Source: Edaphochlamys debaryana | Taxonomy: Eukaryota; Chlorophyta; Chlorophyceae; Chlamydomonadales | Direction of reading: 5' to 3' | Assembly (NCBI GenBank): GCA_016858145.1 | Contig: JAEHOE010000186.1 | Span: 1-64,000 of the forward strand | DNA length: 64,000 nucleotides | Part shown: one piece after another, positions 1 to 12,100 of the stretch | Numbering within the stretch: position 1 is the stretch's first letter | How the letters are laid out: each line of letters starts with the position of its first letter | The notes under the pieces: generated by a model | What the model was told of the DNA's origin: nothing | What the model saw: the letters and a program-made list of their open reading frames with translations, nothing else | The model's database searches: none | Position numbers and translations under genes: made by a program

Positions 1-1895
1 ACCCCCACCCTAAGCGGACCACGGGGAATCCACTTGCCAGCTGATGCCGCCCCGACCTGGCCCGGTAATCCGACTCAGGACGCATGCCCCAGCACGGCAT
101 GTGGGTTATTCTGTGGCTCAGCCCAGGGCGTACCCCTGCCTAGCAACAGCCAGCCATGCCCCGGGGGCGCCCGCGTCCCACAAGCGCAACCCGCTCGGCA
201 GCTTGGAGATGGCGCGCGAATCAACGGCCCCCGGAATCAAGCAGCTAGGCTATAGAGTCATGAGATGCGGTACTGGTCTCTTCCAGGAAAGGCTGTAGGC
301 GTGCGCTCTGCCCTCGAGTTGGTGGGGGGCACAAACAGCACTTGCATGCAACCCCAGCTGGGGCGGCGAGGTCGCTGCCCAGCCTGCCGGCGAGTCAAGA
401 TGAACTCTCTGCTGCGCTCAGGTATTGACCGAGAGCTCAAGCTGCTGGCGCGGGCTGGGGCGAAGGCCCGCCCGATGAGGTCAAAAGCCAGGGTCCCGTA
501 CCCACGCTTGCTGAGCCCCCTTTTGCACAGCTCGATACACCGTATCTTCCTCTACCATAATGTCGTGGCGCTGGACGGTGCGAGCAAACATTCTCATGGC
601 CGCTCGCGCTTGCGCTAGGGAGCACGCGGATGGGCGGGACAGGGCGCGTTACATAGCCATTGTCAAGTAGTTGGGCCCTAGGGCGGTGGGGGGTGGGGAG
701 GCCGTAGGGACTTTCTGCCCTAAGTGAAGGAGATTATTGGGTGCAATCGGGCACTTTGCCTGGTCGCTATCATCATGGGAAAGCCTGTGCCAGGCATCCT
801 GTCTGTTTTGTAAAAACCTGGGTCCCTGACCTTTCAACACCAACCGCCCAACCGTCAACCGCCAGCTGGTGCACGACTTCCGCCCATTGGAAATCCCCAC
901 GTCCTTCCACTTCACCCCCGCTTCCCTTTGATCCCGCCACCTGACCGCCATGAGATACCAGCCTCCCTGGCCCCTTCACACTCAGAAGTACTCAGTCAAG
1001 GCTTTCAGCAGCGCCACAGTGCGCAGGCTTCAGGCAGCCAGGCTAGATGCGGAAGGCATTGGTCCCTTCCGCACCCGTCACACGTGAGGGCGCCTGGCCC
1101 TAGTGTGGGCGTTTACTAGTTGATCAGCACAGCAGGGCTGTGGCCGGCGAGCTTCAAGTGAGTACACTCTACCTGCTGTATTCGTTACCTGCGGCTGGGC
1201 GTACAAGTCCTTCCGCCTGGGGTGAATTCGACGGTGCATCGCCGGGTGGACACTGCCGAATGGACCGCAGTGACAGGCAAGGCCGCCATGGAGGCTCGCC
1301 CCTCAGAGCCCGACCTGAGCCTGCCGACATGGGTGAGAGCTATGTATACTGTGTTGGATTAGGCGCAGTTGAGGCCAAGGGCAGGCCACAGGGGTTCGGG
1401 GGGGACAACTCATTGTGGAGGGGGCGGGGGTCTGGTTCGTGCCAGGCCGTGTCGGAGGCCGAACTGTCGTCCCGCACGGTGCACGTCGATTACAATAGAA
1501 GCATGAATACCCTGCTAAGCGCTGATGTCGTTGACTGTAGTCGCGCTCGGGCCCTGTCACATTCAGCATGTCTCGTGTCCGATACTCGCGACGCAACGTT
1601 TCGCGGCCGTACAGGCGACCCCTCCAGAACTGCTCCATCACCAGCACTGTATACATCGCGGCCAGAGCGGTGACGGGCCACGCAGGGTAAAGTGTGAAAC
1701 CCGGCGCGGCATGTCGGGGGTCTCGCCATGTTGGCACGACGCGAACAAGCACCGCCAGCTCCCGAGGATGGTCGCGATGCCCTGTGGCCAAGGGGTCTCG
1801 TGTTGTGGCAACAGGGGCTTTGCGGGCTTCGAAGCCGGGCGGGCCAGGGGACCGATGGTCTGATCCTTCACTCCGGCAACTATGTCCCTACGTTG
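1..1895. repeat. 1.9 kb unit, copy 1 (indel-rich)
   Basis: This copy is colinear with the other three but has about ten single-base indels, many in homopolymers or short runs, for example near 36, 360, 392, 801, 838, 1331, 1355, 1400 and 1545. It begins almost exactly at the unit start used here. The error-like pattern suggests low-coverage sequence at a contig end rather than biological divergence. Confidence 0.85.
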
Positions 1896-3796
1896 CACCC
1901 CACCCTAAGCGGACCACGGGGAATCCACTTGCAGCTGATGCCGCCCCGACCTGGCCCGGTAATCCGACTCAGGACGCATGCCCCAGCACGGCATGTGGGT
2001 TATTCTGTGGCTCAGCCCCAGGGCGTACCCCTGCCTAGCAACAGCCAGCCATGCCCCGGGGGCGCCCGCGTCCCACAAGCGCAACCCGCTCGGCAGCTTG
2101 GAGATGGCGCGCGAATCAACGGCCCCCGGAATCAAGCAGCTAGGCTATAGATGTCATGAGATGCGGTACTGGTCTCTTCCAGGAAAGGCTGTAGGCGTGC
2201 GCTCTGCCCTCGAGTTGGTGGGGGGCACAAACAGCACTTGCATGCAACCCCAGCTGGGCGGCGAGGTCGCTGCCCAGCCTGCCGGGCGAGTCAAGATGAA
2301 CTCTCTGCTGCGCTCAGGTATTGACCGAGAGCTCAAGCTGCTGGCGCGGGCTGGGGCGAAGGCCCGCCCGATGAGGTCAAAAGCCAGGGTCCCGTACCCA
2401 CGCTTGCTGAGCCCCCCTTTTGCACAGCTCGATACACCGTATCTTCCTCTACCATAATGTCGTGGCGCTGGACGGTGCGAGCAAACATTCTCATGGCCGC
2501 TCGCGCTTGCGCTAGGGAGCACGCGGATGGGCGGGACAGGGCGCGTTACATAGCCATTGTCAAGTAGTTGGGCCCTAGGGCGGTGGGGGGTGGGGAGGCC
2601 GTAGGGACTTTCTGCCCTAAGTGAAGGAGATTATTGGGTGCAATCGGGCACTTTGCCTGGTCGCTATCATCATGGGAAAGCCTGTGCCAGGCATCCTGTT
2701 CTGTTTTGTAAAAACCTGGGTCCCTGACCTTTCAACCACCAACCGCCCAACCGTCAACCGCCAGCTGGTGCACGACTTCCGCCCATTGGAAATCCCCACG
2801 TCCTTCCACTTCACCCCCGCTTCCCTTTGATCCCGCCACCTGACCGCCATGAGATACCAGCCTCCCTGGCCCCTTCACACTCAGAAGTACTCAGTCAAGG
2901 CTTTCAGCAGCGCCACAGTGCGCAGGCTTCAGGCAGCCAGGCTAGATGCGGAAGGCATTGGTCCCTTCCGCACCCGTCACACGTGAGGGCGCCTGGCCCT
3001 AGTGTGGGCGTTTACTAGTTGATCAGCACAGCAGGGCTGTGGCCGGCGAGCTTCAAGTGAGTACACTCTACCTGCTGTATTCGTTACCTGCGGCTGGGCG
3101 TACAAGTCCTTCCGCCTGGGGTGAATTCGACGGTGCATCGCCGGGTGGACACTGCCGAATGGACCGCAGTGACAGGCAAGGCCGCCATGGAGGCTCGCCC
3201 CTCAGAGCCCGACCTGAGCCTGCGACATGGGTGAGAGCTATGTATACTGTGTTTGGATTAGGCGCAGTTGAGGCCAAGGGCAGGCCACAGGGGTTCGGGG
3301 GGACAACTCAATTGTGGAGGGGGCGGGGGTCTGGTTCGTGCCAGGCCGTGTCGGAGGCCGAACTGTCGTCCCGCACGGTGCACGTCGATTACAATAGAAG
3401 CATGAATACCCTGCTAAGCGCTGATGTCGTTGACTGTAGTCGCGGCTCGGGCCCTGTCACATTCAGCATGTCTCGTGTCCGATACTCGCGACGCAACGTT
3501 TCGCGGCCGTACAGGCGACCCCTCCAGAACTGCTCCATCACCAGCACTGTATACATCGCGGCCAGAGCGGTGACGGGCCACGCAGGGTAAAGTGTGAAAC
3601 CCGGCGCGGCATGTCGGGGGTCTCGCCATGTTGGCACGACGCGAACAAGCACCGCCAGCTCCCGAGGATGGTCGCGATGCCCTGTGGCCAAGGGGTCTCG
3701 TGTTGTGGCAACAGGGGCTTTGCGGGCTTCGAAGCCGGGCGGGCCAGGGGACCGATGGTCTGAATCCTTCACTCCGGCAACTATGTCCCTACGTTG
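1896..3796. repeat. 1.9 kb unit, copy 2
   Basis: Full-length copy, nearly identical to copies 3 and 4. On the + strand at 2184-2321 one frame encodes a Cys/His-rich stretch (C-x4-C, later H-x2-H and C-x2-C) flanked by acceptor-like and donor-like sequences. No start codon or homologue is evident, so I do not call it a gene. Confidence 0.93.
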
Positions 3797-5698
3797 CACC
3801 CCACCCTAAGCGGACCACGGGGAATCCACTTGCAGCTGATGCCGCCCCGACCTGGCCCGGTAATCCGACTCAGGACGCATGCCCCAGCACGGCATGTGGG
3901 TTATTCTGTGGCTCAGCCCCAGGGCGTACCCCTGCCTAGCAACAGCCAGCCATGCCCCGGGGGCGCCCGCGTCCCACAAGCGCAACCCGCTCGGCAGCTT
4001 GGAGATGGCGCGCGAATCAACGGCCCCCGGAATCAAGCAGCTAGGGCTATAGATGTCATGAGATGCGGTACTGGTCTCTTCCAGGAAAGGCTGTAGGCGT
4101 GCGCTCTGCCCTCGAGTTGGTGGGGGGCACAAACAGCACTTGCATGCAACCCCAGCTGGGCGGCGAGGTCGCTGCCCAGCCTGCCGGGCGAGTCAAGATG
4201 AACTCTCTGCTGCGCTCAGGTATTGACCGAGAGCTCAAGCTGCTGGCGCGGGCTGGGGCGAAGGCCCGCCCGATGAGGTCAAAAGCCAGGGTCCCGTACC
4301 CACGCTTGCTGAGCCCCCCTTTTGCACAGCTCGATACACCGTATCTTCCTCTACCATAATGTCGTGGCGCTGGACGGTGCGAGCAAACATTCTCATGGTC
4401 GCTCGCGCTTGCGCTAGGGAGCACGCGGATGGGCGGGACAGGGCGCGTTACATAGCCATTGTCAAGTAGTTGGGCCCTAGGGCGGTGGGGGGTGGGGAGG
4501 CCGTAGGGACTTTCTGCCCTAAGTGAAGGAGATTATTGGGTGCAATCGGGCACTTTGCCTGGTCGCTATCATCATGGGAAAGCCTGTGCCAGGCATCCTG
4601 TTCTGTTTTGTAAAAACCTGGGTCCCTGACCTTTCAACCACCAACCGCCCAACCGTCAACCGCCAGCTGGTGCACGACTTCCGCCCATTGGAAATCCCCA
4701 CGTCCTTCCACTTCACCCCCGCTTCCCTTTGATCCCGCCACCTGACCGCCATGAGATACCAGCCTCCCTGGCCCCTTCACACTCAGAAGTACTCAGTCAA
4801 GGCTTTCAGCAGCGCCACAGTGCGCAGGCTTCAGGCAGCCAGGCTAGATGCGGAAGGCATTGGTCCCTTCCGCACCCGTCACACGTGAGGGCGCCTGGCC
4901 CTAGTGTGGGCGTTTACTAGTTGATCAGCACAACAGGGCTGTGGCCGGCGAGCTTCAAGTGAGTACACTCTACCTGCTGTATTCGTTACCTGCGGCTGGG
5001 CGTACAAGTCCTTCCGCCTGGGGTGAATTCGACGGTGCATCGCCGGGTGGACACTGCCGAATGGACCGCAGTGACAGGCAAGGCCGCCATGGAGGCTCGC
5101 CCCTCAGAGCCCGACCTGAGCCTGCGACATGGGTGAGAGCTATGTATACTGTGTTTGGATTAGGCGCAGTTGAGGCCAAGGGCAGGCCACAGGGGTTCGG
5201 GGGGACAACTCAATTGTGGAGGGGGCGGGGGTCTGGTTCGTGCCAGGCCGTGTCGGAGGCCGAACTGTCGTCCCGCACGGTGCACGTCGATTACAATAGA
5301 AGCATGAATACCCTGCTAAGCGCTGATGTCGTTGACTGTAGTCGCGGCTCGGGCCCTGTCACATTCAGCATGTCTCGTGTCCGATACTCGCGACGCAACG
5401 TTTCGCGGCCGTACAGGCGACCCCTCCAGAACTGCTCCATCACCAGCACTGTATACATCGCGGCCAGAGCGGTGACGGGCCACGCAGGGTAAAGTGTGAA
5501 ACCCGGCGCGGCATGTCGGGGGTCTCGCCATGTTGGCACGACGCGAACAAGCACCGCCAGCTCCCGAGGATGGTCGCGATGCCCTGTGGCCAAGGGGTCT
5601 CGTGTTGTGGCAACAGGGGCTTTGCGGGCTTCGAAGCCGGGCGGGCCAGGGGACCGATGGTCTGAATCCTTCACTCCGGCAACTATGTCCCTACGTTG
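3797..5698. repeat. 1.9 kb unit, copy 3
   Basis: Full-length copy. It differs from copy 2 by isolated changes, such as an extra g near 4048, c to t near 4399 and g to a near 4932. Confidence 0.93.
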
Positions 5699-7358
5699 CA
5701 CCCCACCCTAAGCGGACCACGGGGAATCCACTTGCAGCTGATGCCGCCCCGACCTGGCCCGGTAATCCGACTCAGGACGCATGCCCCAGCACGGCATGTG
5801 GGTTATTCTGTGGCTCAGCCCCAGGGCGTACCCCTGCCTAGCAACAGCCAGCCATGCCCCGGGGGCGCCCGCGTCCCACAAGCGCAACCCGCTCGGCAGC
5901 TTGGAGATGGCGCGCGAATCAACGGCCCCCGGAATCAAGCAGCTAGGCTATAGATGTCATGAGATGCGGTACTGGTCTCTTCCAGGAAAGGCTGTAGGCG
6001 TGCGCTCTGCCCTCGAGTTGGTGGGGGGCACAAACAGCACTTGCATGCAACCCCAGCTGGGCGGCGAGGTCGCTGCCCAGCCTGCCGGGCGAGTCAAGAT
6101 GAACTCTCTGCTGCGCTCAGGTATTGACCGAGAGCTCAAGCTGCTGGCGCGGGCTGGGGCGAAGGCCCGCCCGATGAGGTCAAAAGCCAGGGTCCCGTAC
6201 CCACGCTTGCTGAGCCCCCCTTTTGCACAGCTCGATACACCGTATCTTCCTCTACCATAATGTCGTGGCGCTGGACGGTGCGAGCAAACATTCTCATGGC
6301 CGCTCGCGCTTGCGCTAGGGAGCACGCGGATGGGCGGGACAGGGCGCGTTACATAGCCATTGTCAAGTAGTTGGGCCCTAGGGCGGTGGGGGGTGGGGAG
6401 GCCGTAGGGACTTTCTGCCCTAAGTGAAGGAGATTATTGGGTGCAATCGGGCACTTTGCCTGGTCGCTATCATCATGGGAAAGCCTGTGCCAGGCATCCT
6501 GTTCTGTTTTGTAAAAACCTGGGTCCCTGACCTTTCAACCACCAACCGCCCAACCGTCAACCGCCAGCTGGTGCACGACTTCCGCCCATTGGAAATCCCC
6601 ACGTCCTTCCACTTCACCCCCGCTTCCCTTTGATCCCGCCACCTGACCGCCATGAGATACCAGCCTCCCTGGCCCCTTCACACTCAGAAGTACTCAGTCA
6701 AGGCTTTCAGCAGCGCCACAGTGCGCAGGCTTCAGGCAGCCAGGCTAGATGCGGAAGGCATTGGTCCCTTCCGCACCCGTCACACGTGAGGGCGCCTGGC
6801 CCTAGTGTGGGCGTTTACTAGTTGATCAGCACAGCAGGGCTGTGGCCGGCGAGCTTCAAGTGAGTACACTCTACCTGCTGTATTCGTTACCTGCGGCTGG
6901 GCGTACAAGTCCTTCCGCCTGGGGTGAATTCGACGGTGCATCGCCGGGTGGACACTGCCGAATGGACCGCAGTGACAGGCAAGGCCGCCATGGAGGCTCG
7001 CCCCTCAGAGCCCGACCTGAGCCTGCGACATGGGTGAGAGCTATGTATACTGTGTTTGGATTAGGCGCAGTTGAGGCCAAGGGCAGGCCACAGGGGTTCG
7101 GGGGGACAACTCAATTGTGGAGGGGGCGGGGGTCTGGTTCGTGCCAGGCCGTGTCGGAGGCCGAACTGTCGTCCCGCACGGTGCACGTCGATTACAATAG
7201 AAGCATGAATACCCTGCTAAGCGCTGATGTCGTTGACTGTAGTCGCGGCTCGGGCCCTGTCACATTCAGCATGTCTCGTGTCCGATACTCGCGACGCAAC
7301 GTTTCGCGGCCGTACAGGCGACCCCTCCAGAACTGCTCCATCACCAGCACTGTATACA
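5699..7358. repeat. 1.9 kb unit, copy 4, truncated at its right end
   Basis: Colinear with the other copies until the shared string ctgtatacat, after which the unit sequence is replaced by a TA-rich tract. About 240 bases of the unit are missing. Confidence 0.93.
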
Positions 7359-7379
7359 TATAGAGATATATATATATAG
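7359..7379. repeat. TA-rich joint between the 1.9 kb array and a kinase gene fragment
   Basis: A short tract of about 20 bases, almost purely A and T with a few G, separates the broken repeat unit from sequence that matches the last intron of the neighbouring kinase genes. It marks a rearrangement breakpoint, possibly a filled-in end-joining scar or a microsatellite at which the break occurred. Confidence 0.8.
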
Positions 7380-7816
7380 GGTGGGCAGGGGCGGCGTGAG
7401 CATGGCTTCGGTTGTCAGGGCTCTCCTTTTCCTTTGCTCACTACTCCCACCTCTCCACCACCCCCGCCCCTAGGCCTGACTTTGCCACCATCCTCTCCGA
7501 GCTGCAGCGCATGCGGGATGCGGCGGCCGAGGAGGCAGCCCTCAGCTCCGTGCGGCAGCCAGGCATAAGCGGCCCTGGCCCCGGCGCTTGGGCCGCCAGC
7601 CCAAGTGGTGTGCTGACGGCCAGCGGATGGCTGGAGCTGCCGCAGGCCTTCTCTCCACCCGCCAGCGGAAGCGGCTTGGCGGTGGGCACCCGACGAGGAG
7701 GAGGAGGCGGTGGCGCAGGCAGCTCCCTGCAGCTGGGTACGACCGAGATCGCCGCGCTCATGGCGAGCACGGTCACTGGCGTCACCGCGGGGGCGGCGGC
7801 CGGCAGCCTGGAGTGA
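7380..7816 (+). pseudogene. 3' fragment of a receptor-like TKL kinase gene (last exon only)
   Basis: The sequence from 7380 matches the last intron of kinase A (gggtgggc...gcgtgagcatgg) and is followed by an acceptor at 7471-7473 and an open last exon at 7474-7816. That exon encodes the end of the kinase domain (PDFATILSELQRMR, with the Arg codon split across the lost upstream junction) and a Gly/Ala-rich tail ending in a TGA. The tail is much closer to that of kinase A than to those of B or C. All upstream exons are absent because the sequence runs into the 1.9 kb array, so no functional kinase can be made. The piece is best explained as the residue of a tandem kinase copy cut off by rearrangement. 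Confidence 0.8.
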
Positions 7817-9105
7817 CCCGGCTTGCGCAGTCTCCCTGCACGGGGCGTACCGGTGCTTGTGGCACCTGCATAAAAAAAGCATGGCAGCGGGTGCAGCGAC
7901 GGCCCGCCTCCTGGGACACCTAGCGCCGCCAAGCAATAGGCGCAAAGCACCCCCTGAGCATTTGTTTGTATTGTATGCATGCGCTGGGGGAGGTGCTTGT
8001 GGCTGATGCAATGCTGGGGGTTGAGGGCGGATGGTCCTACGGTAGCTTCAGTCGCTTCTGTAACATGTCTTGTATCCTTGGTTTCCTAGCGCATGCTCGT
8101 CTCTGGCCACATCTTTGTCCTGTTCGAGAAGGCTTTGTGGTGAGCTCGCGTATAGGCAAGTGCACAAAGGGGCCCGGCTGCAACGTCACATGGCTCGAAA
8201 GGCCGGGCTGCAGGCAATAAGGCCCGCCAGGGCTGTAGGTTGGTCTGCTGTGAGACGGCATCGGAGCGCGTGAGGAGAGAGAGTCGATGGGAGCGGTGAG
8301 AGCAGTTCCATAAGCAAGGGCGCGGGGGCTAGCTGACCACCCCTCCGTGGCACAACATGAGTGAGAGGCGCGCGAGAGAGAGCGCCTTGCAGTGTTTGTG
8401 GATGTGGCAGAATGGAGATGTGCTAGCTTGGCAATGTGGCCGCACGGGGAGTTGGGTAGGGGGTGTCTAGCACGGCTGGTACCTGGCCCACTGCAAAGGG
8501 TGCAAGCCCAGAGCAGAAACCTGGCATGGCAGATGAGGGCGGGGTGTGTGCCTAGCACATGTTGTCGTATGCAGGCTATGTTGCAGGTTACGTTCTTTAG
8601 CTTGTGCAAGTAGGGTCTTCGGGGGAGAGCCCCTGGCCTACTTCGTTCCTGTTTGGGAGGCGAATAAGACGCACACCACTTGCAGGGCCTTGGGTGATTG
8701 CTGCTGGGTGTGGCTCAGGTACAGGGTGGTGCACGCCCACGGGTGGTGCGCTCCCATAACGATGGAGTGCGTGCAGTCCCCCTTGTTGTTGTATGGGTGT
8801 GCGCTGCACGATTTGTTGGTTGCTTATGGCGGGGCTCGGTCTTGAGAGTTTCTGCGGTGTGCCGGGGCGCGCGGGGTCGACGTCGGTCGACGTGTGGGGC
8901 CGACCAAGGCCGGCATGTCAGACGCGCATCCTGCCACTCAAGCCTGCACAGCGCTTGCAGAACTGCTACACAGCTGCGAGGCACGCTACTTGTTACTCTG
9001 CAGCGCCGCAGTGTTGCGCTGCATAGCTGCTTCTGCTTGCACAGCTCGAGGGCAATAAAGGTCCTGGGGCCTTTGCCCCAGTTCGCGCTTGTTGGGGCCG
9101 CCCTG
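7817..9105. other. Intergenic region: 3' flank of the fragment and upstream region of kinase A
   Basis: Apart from the TGTAA at 8059 I see no convincing gene. Frames on both strands lack recognisable domains. The right half must hold the promoter of kinase A, but no core element could be assigned. Confidence 0.5.
8059..8063 (+). terminator. TGTAA poly(A)-type signal of the kinase fragment
   Basis: TGTAA lies 243 bases after the stop of the truncated kinase exon. This pentamer is the usual polyadenylation signal of chlorophyte genes. It may be inherited from the gene the fragment came from. Confidence 0.45.
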
Positions 9106-9132
9106 ATGGCTTGTGAGCCTCTCTGGTGCTGA
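9106..9132 (+). promoter_or_regulatory. Short upstream ORF before kinase A
   Basis: An ATG at 9106 (ccctgATGG) opens an eight-codon frame, MACEPLWC, ending with TGA at 9130-9132, four bases before the kinase A ATG at 9137. If the transcript starts upstream of 9106, this uORF could lower initiation or force reinitiation. The transcription start is unknown. Confidence 0.35.
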
Positions 9133-9136
9133 CTAA

Positions 9137-12100
9137 ATGGCGCAGGCCGCTGTGGGGCGGCTGCGAGGGCGAGGCTGCGGCGGCGCGGTGCCTGGCGCTC
9201 GGGGGCTGAAACGCAGCCTCCCCAGCCTCGCGGCCGCGCTGCTGGCTCTTCTGCTGCTGGCGGGAGCACAACGCAGCGCGGATGCTCGGAGATCTGGCGA
9301 GCTCACAACTGCGGGCGGCCCAGGAGGAAGGCCCGGTGCTGACCGCCCGCTGCTCTCGCGGCGGGCGAGCCACGGGCCTCGCAGCAGGAGCCTGCTGCAG
9401 AGCAGCGCCTCTGGCAGCGCTCCGAGCGGCGACCCAGCGGCGATCCGCGCGGCCACCAACGGCACCTCCTTCTTCGCCCTCCTCCGGGACCCGCGCGTGT
9501 CCCTCATCCTCCTCCCCTTCGACCTCAACCTTCGACCCGGGGAGGGCAGCTCCGACCCCATCCTGGTGGGTCGCAACCTCACGCTGCTGGGGGGGCCCGA
9601 GGCAGCCGCCCAGGCCGCCGCCCTCACCTCCAGCGTCTCGGCGGGAGACCAGTCCTCCACCCCCATCAGCCCTTCTCCCGGAGGGGACTCCGAGTCCCCA
9701 AGTGGGTCCCTCGAGGGGGCCGCATCCGGTGATGGGCCCGAGGCCGGAAGCCCATCGGCGCCGCCGGACAACAACACCGCCGTACAGTACGTGACCCGCC
9801 TGGACTGGGACTTCCTGGCGGCCCGGGTCAAGCTGGCCCCGGAGGTAGAGCTGACTCTGCGCAACATTGAGCTGTACAGGTGGGTGGGCTTGCTGCAGGT
9901 TCTAAGCCGAATGCCCTAGCAAGCAGCAGGCTGCTGGCTTGAAGCGGCTGAGCAAAGCTGCACGAACTAACCGGCCAGTGCTTCCCGCTGGCAATACTTT
10001 TACCCCTGCCCTCCATCGCAGAACCCACTCCCGCATCTCCGCCCACCTCAACTTCTTGGCCGCCTCCCCGAATGCTACCATTCGCCTCATCAACGTCGTA
10101 CAGCACCGCGTGGCGTGCGTGCCACTGTGGCTCTCCTACGAGAACTGGCGCACCCTACCCAGGTGCGTGGGGCCAGGGGTGGGTGGTCTGCTGGAGACTA
10201 GATACCGGCATGGCTGGCGCAGAACAGCTTCCACATGATGGTTTCCCGGACCAAGCCCGAGCGATATCGCACCCCACACACCTTCGCCGTTTGCAGGACC
10301 GGCTCCCCGCCACCCCCACCCGGGCCGGGCCCCGCCACGCCCGCACCCGGCCCCTCCATCAACACCAGCATTTCGGGGCTGTGGGGCATCTCCGCTGTGC
10401 CCCCCACCAACGATGAGCTAGACCTCAGCGCCGGCACGCTGTGTTTCGTGCTGCAGCCCGCGGACCCCCGCGTGGGCCGGGCGGTGGTGGCGGCGGCAGC
10501 ACGGTTCGAGTCAGTGGTGCCGATCCCAGCGGGAGTGCCCTCAGACCGGGCCATCTGCTTCTCGCCGTATCTGCGTCTGAAGGACGTGGCGTACACCACT
10601 CAGGTGCGGACCTTGGGGGTTGGGGCCTTGCTGAAGCGTCAGGATTGGCAGTTGTGCGTGGCATGGAGTGACCCAGGTCACTAGGTGGGCCTAAGCACCC
10701 TATTACGTCACCAATGGTTGTGTTGCCTCACTGGCCCGCCCGCAGCTGCTGGACTCGGCTCTGGCCAACAATGGCGGATACCGCTTGCAGTGAGCAGGGC
10801 TGGGAGGGGGCCGTTGGGGCGGGTCCCTGTGCCTCTGCTCCCCTCTGGACCACCCGCTTCACCCTGCGGGGCCTGCAGGGCAGCCCCACACGTTCATGCA
10901 TGATGAGCGTTGTTGCTCTGCTTGCGTCCATGCAGTTACTACAACTCCACGGTGGTCTGCGACTTCCCGGTAGACGCAGCGTGCATCACCGTGCGCGGAG
11001 CGGAGCGCTGTCTCTCGGGTGGGTCGGGTTTTGGGGGGTCTCTCGGAGTCCTAACGCGCCTCTACATTGAGCCATGCCAAGTAGCCTCCTGCCTTGTGTG
11101 CGGGAAGCAAGAGCCAGGCGCAGCCTCAGCTGCGGTCAGCACCTGAACATTTTACTTGATGCTCTTGTGCGTGGCTCGGTAAGCAGAGCGTGGCAGGGAA
11201 CGTTCCGGCCGGGCCGTGCGATGAGCCCGAGATCTCAGTCCCTGTATCAGCAGCGCCGGCACCTCCCCGGAGCTAGCTTTCCGCAACTCTCACCACCGCA
11301 GCCGGGCAGCCTCCGTGTTAGGCCTCAAATACATGCATGTAGTGCTTACGCTCGTCTAGCCTGTCAGTCTCCAAAGTCAACTCCAGCCCAGCCATTCAAA
11401 TCCCTTAGCCGGTGGTAGCAACGAGCACGCTCGCAGCAGCACAAGGGCCCCACTGGGGTTGGCAAAGGGATCGGCAACCCCGGCGTGTCGGCGATGCCCC
11501 GCGGCTCGTCCTGCTTGCACGACCAACGGCTAGGTCTTGGCCTAAAGGAGTCAGCAAAAACGTGTTCCCTTTCTGCCCCGCAGACGAGCTGGCGATCCAC
11601 TATGCGGACGCAGAGGCCGCTGCCACGGGCCAGGACGTGGCGGCGGCAGGAGGCGGCGGAGGCGGGCCAGACCCGCAGTCATCATTGGGACTCGGCCTAG
11701 GGCTCGGGCTCGGGCTGGGAGGTAAATCACAGCGCGTTCCGTCGTCCTGAAGGGACGGGCCTCCTCAAGCGCATGAGTCATTCAGCGTTGACCTGCTCTC
11801 GCTTGGTTGGGTCGCCAGCCTCACGGCTTCCACGGCTTGCTTCATTTCCACGGCTCTATCCCCTCCGCAGTTCCGGTGTTGCTCCTGGCAAGCATCGGCC
11901 TCTGGTGGCTCAGCCGCCGGGGCCAACCCCACGGCCCTGGCCCGGCGACAAGCGGCTGGTGCTGGAAGCGCCAGCACGGCCCGGGAGGGTCGGCGGACTC
12001 ATCGTTACCTGGTGGCCTGCCCCTCGACCCAGGAGACGGGCCGATGGGAAAGAGGGAGGCGCTAGGTCCTGCCGGGCCCAAGCCCGAAGAGGCTGCGGGG

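Larger units (their letters stand above)
1..7358. repeat. Tandem array of a ~1.9 kb unit (3 full copies and a truncated fourth)
   Basis: The same sequence recurs head to tail: the landmark ggaccacggg lies at 16, 1911, 3812 and 5714, giving periods of 1895, 1901 and 1902 bases. Copies 2-4 differ at only a few positions, while copy 1 carries many single-base gains or losses. Short open frames occur on both strands, but none resembles a family I recognise and the indels in copy 1 break them. The last copy stops inside the unit at about 7358, where the others continue with cgcggccagagcgg. I read this as a satellite-like or segmental tandem repeat of unknown origin. A remnant of a mobile element or of a small spliced gene is possible. 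Confidence 0.95.

Noticed and set aside
1..20. Telomeric sequence (accctaa at the window start)
   Set aside because: Only one heptamer occurs per 1.9 kb unit and it is not tandemly repeated; it is simply part of the unit.
3039..3590. 183-codon ORF in each 1.9 kb unit
   Set aside because: It starts without ATG, is broken by indels in copy 1 and resembles no known protein.
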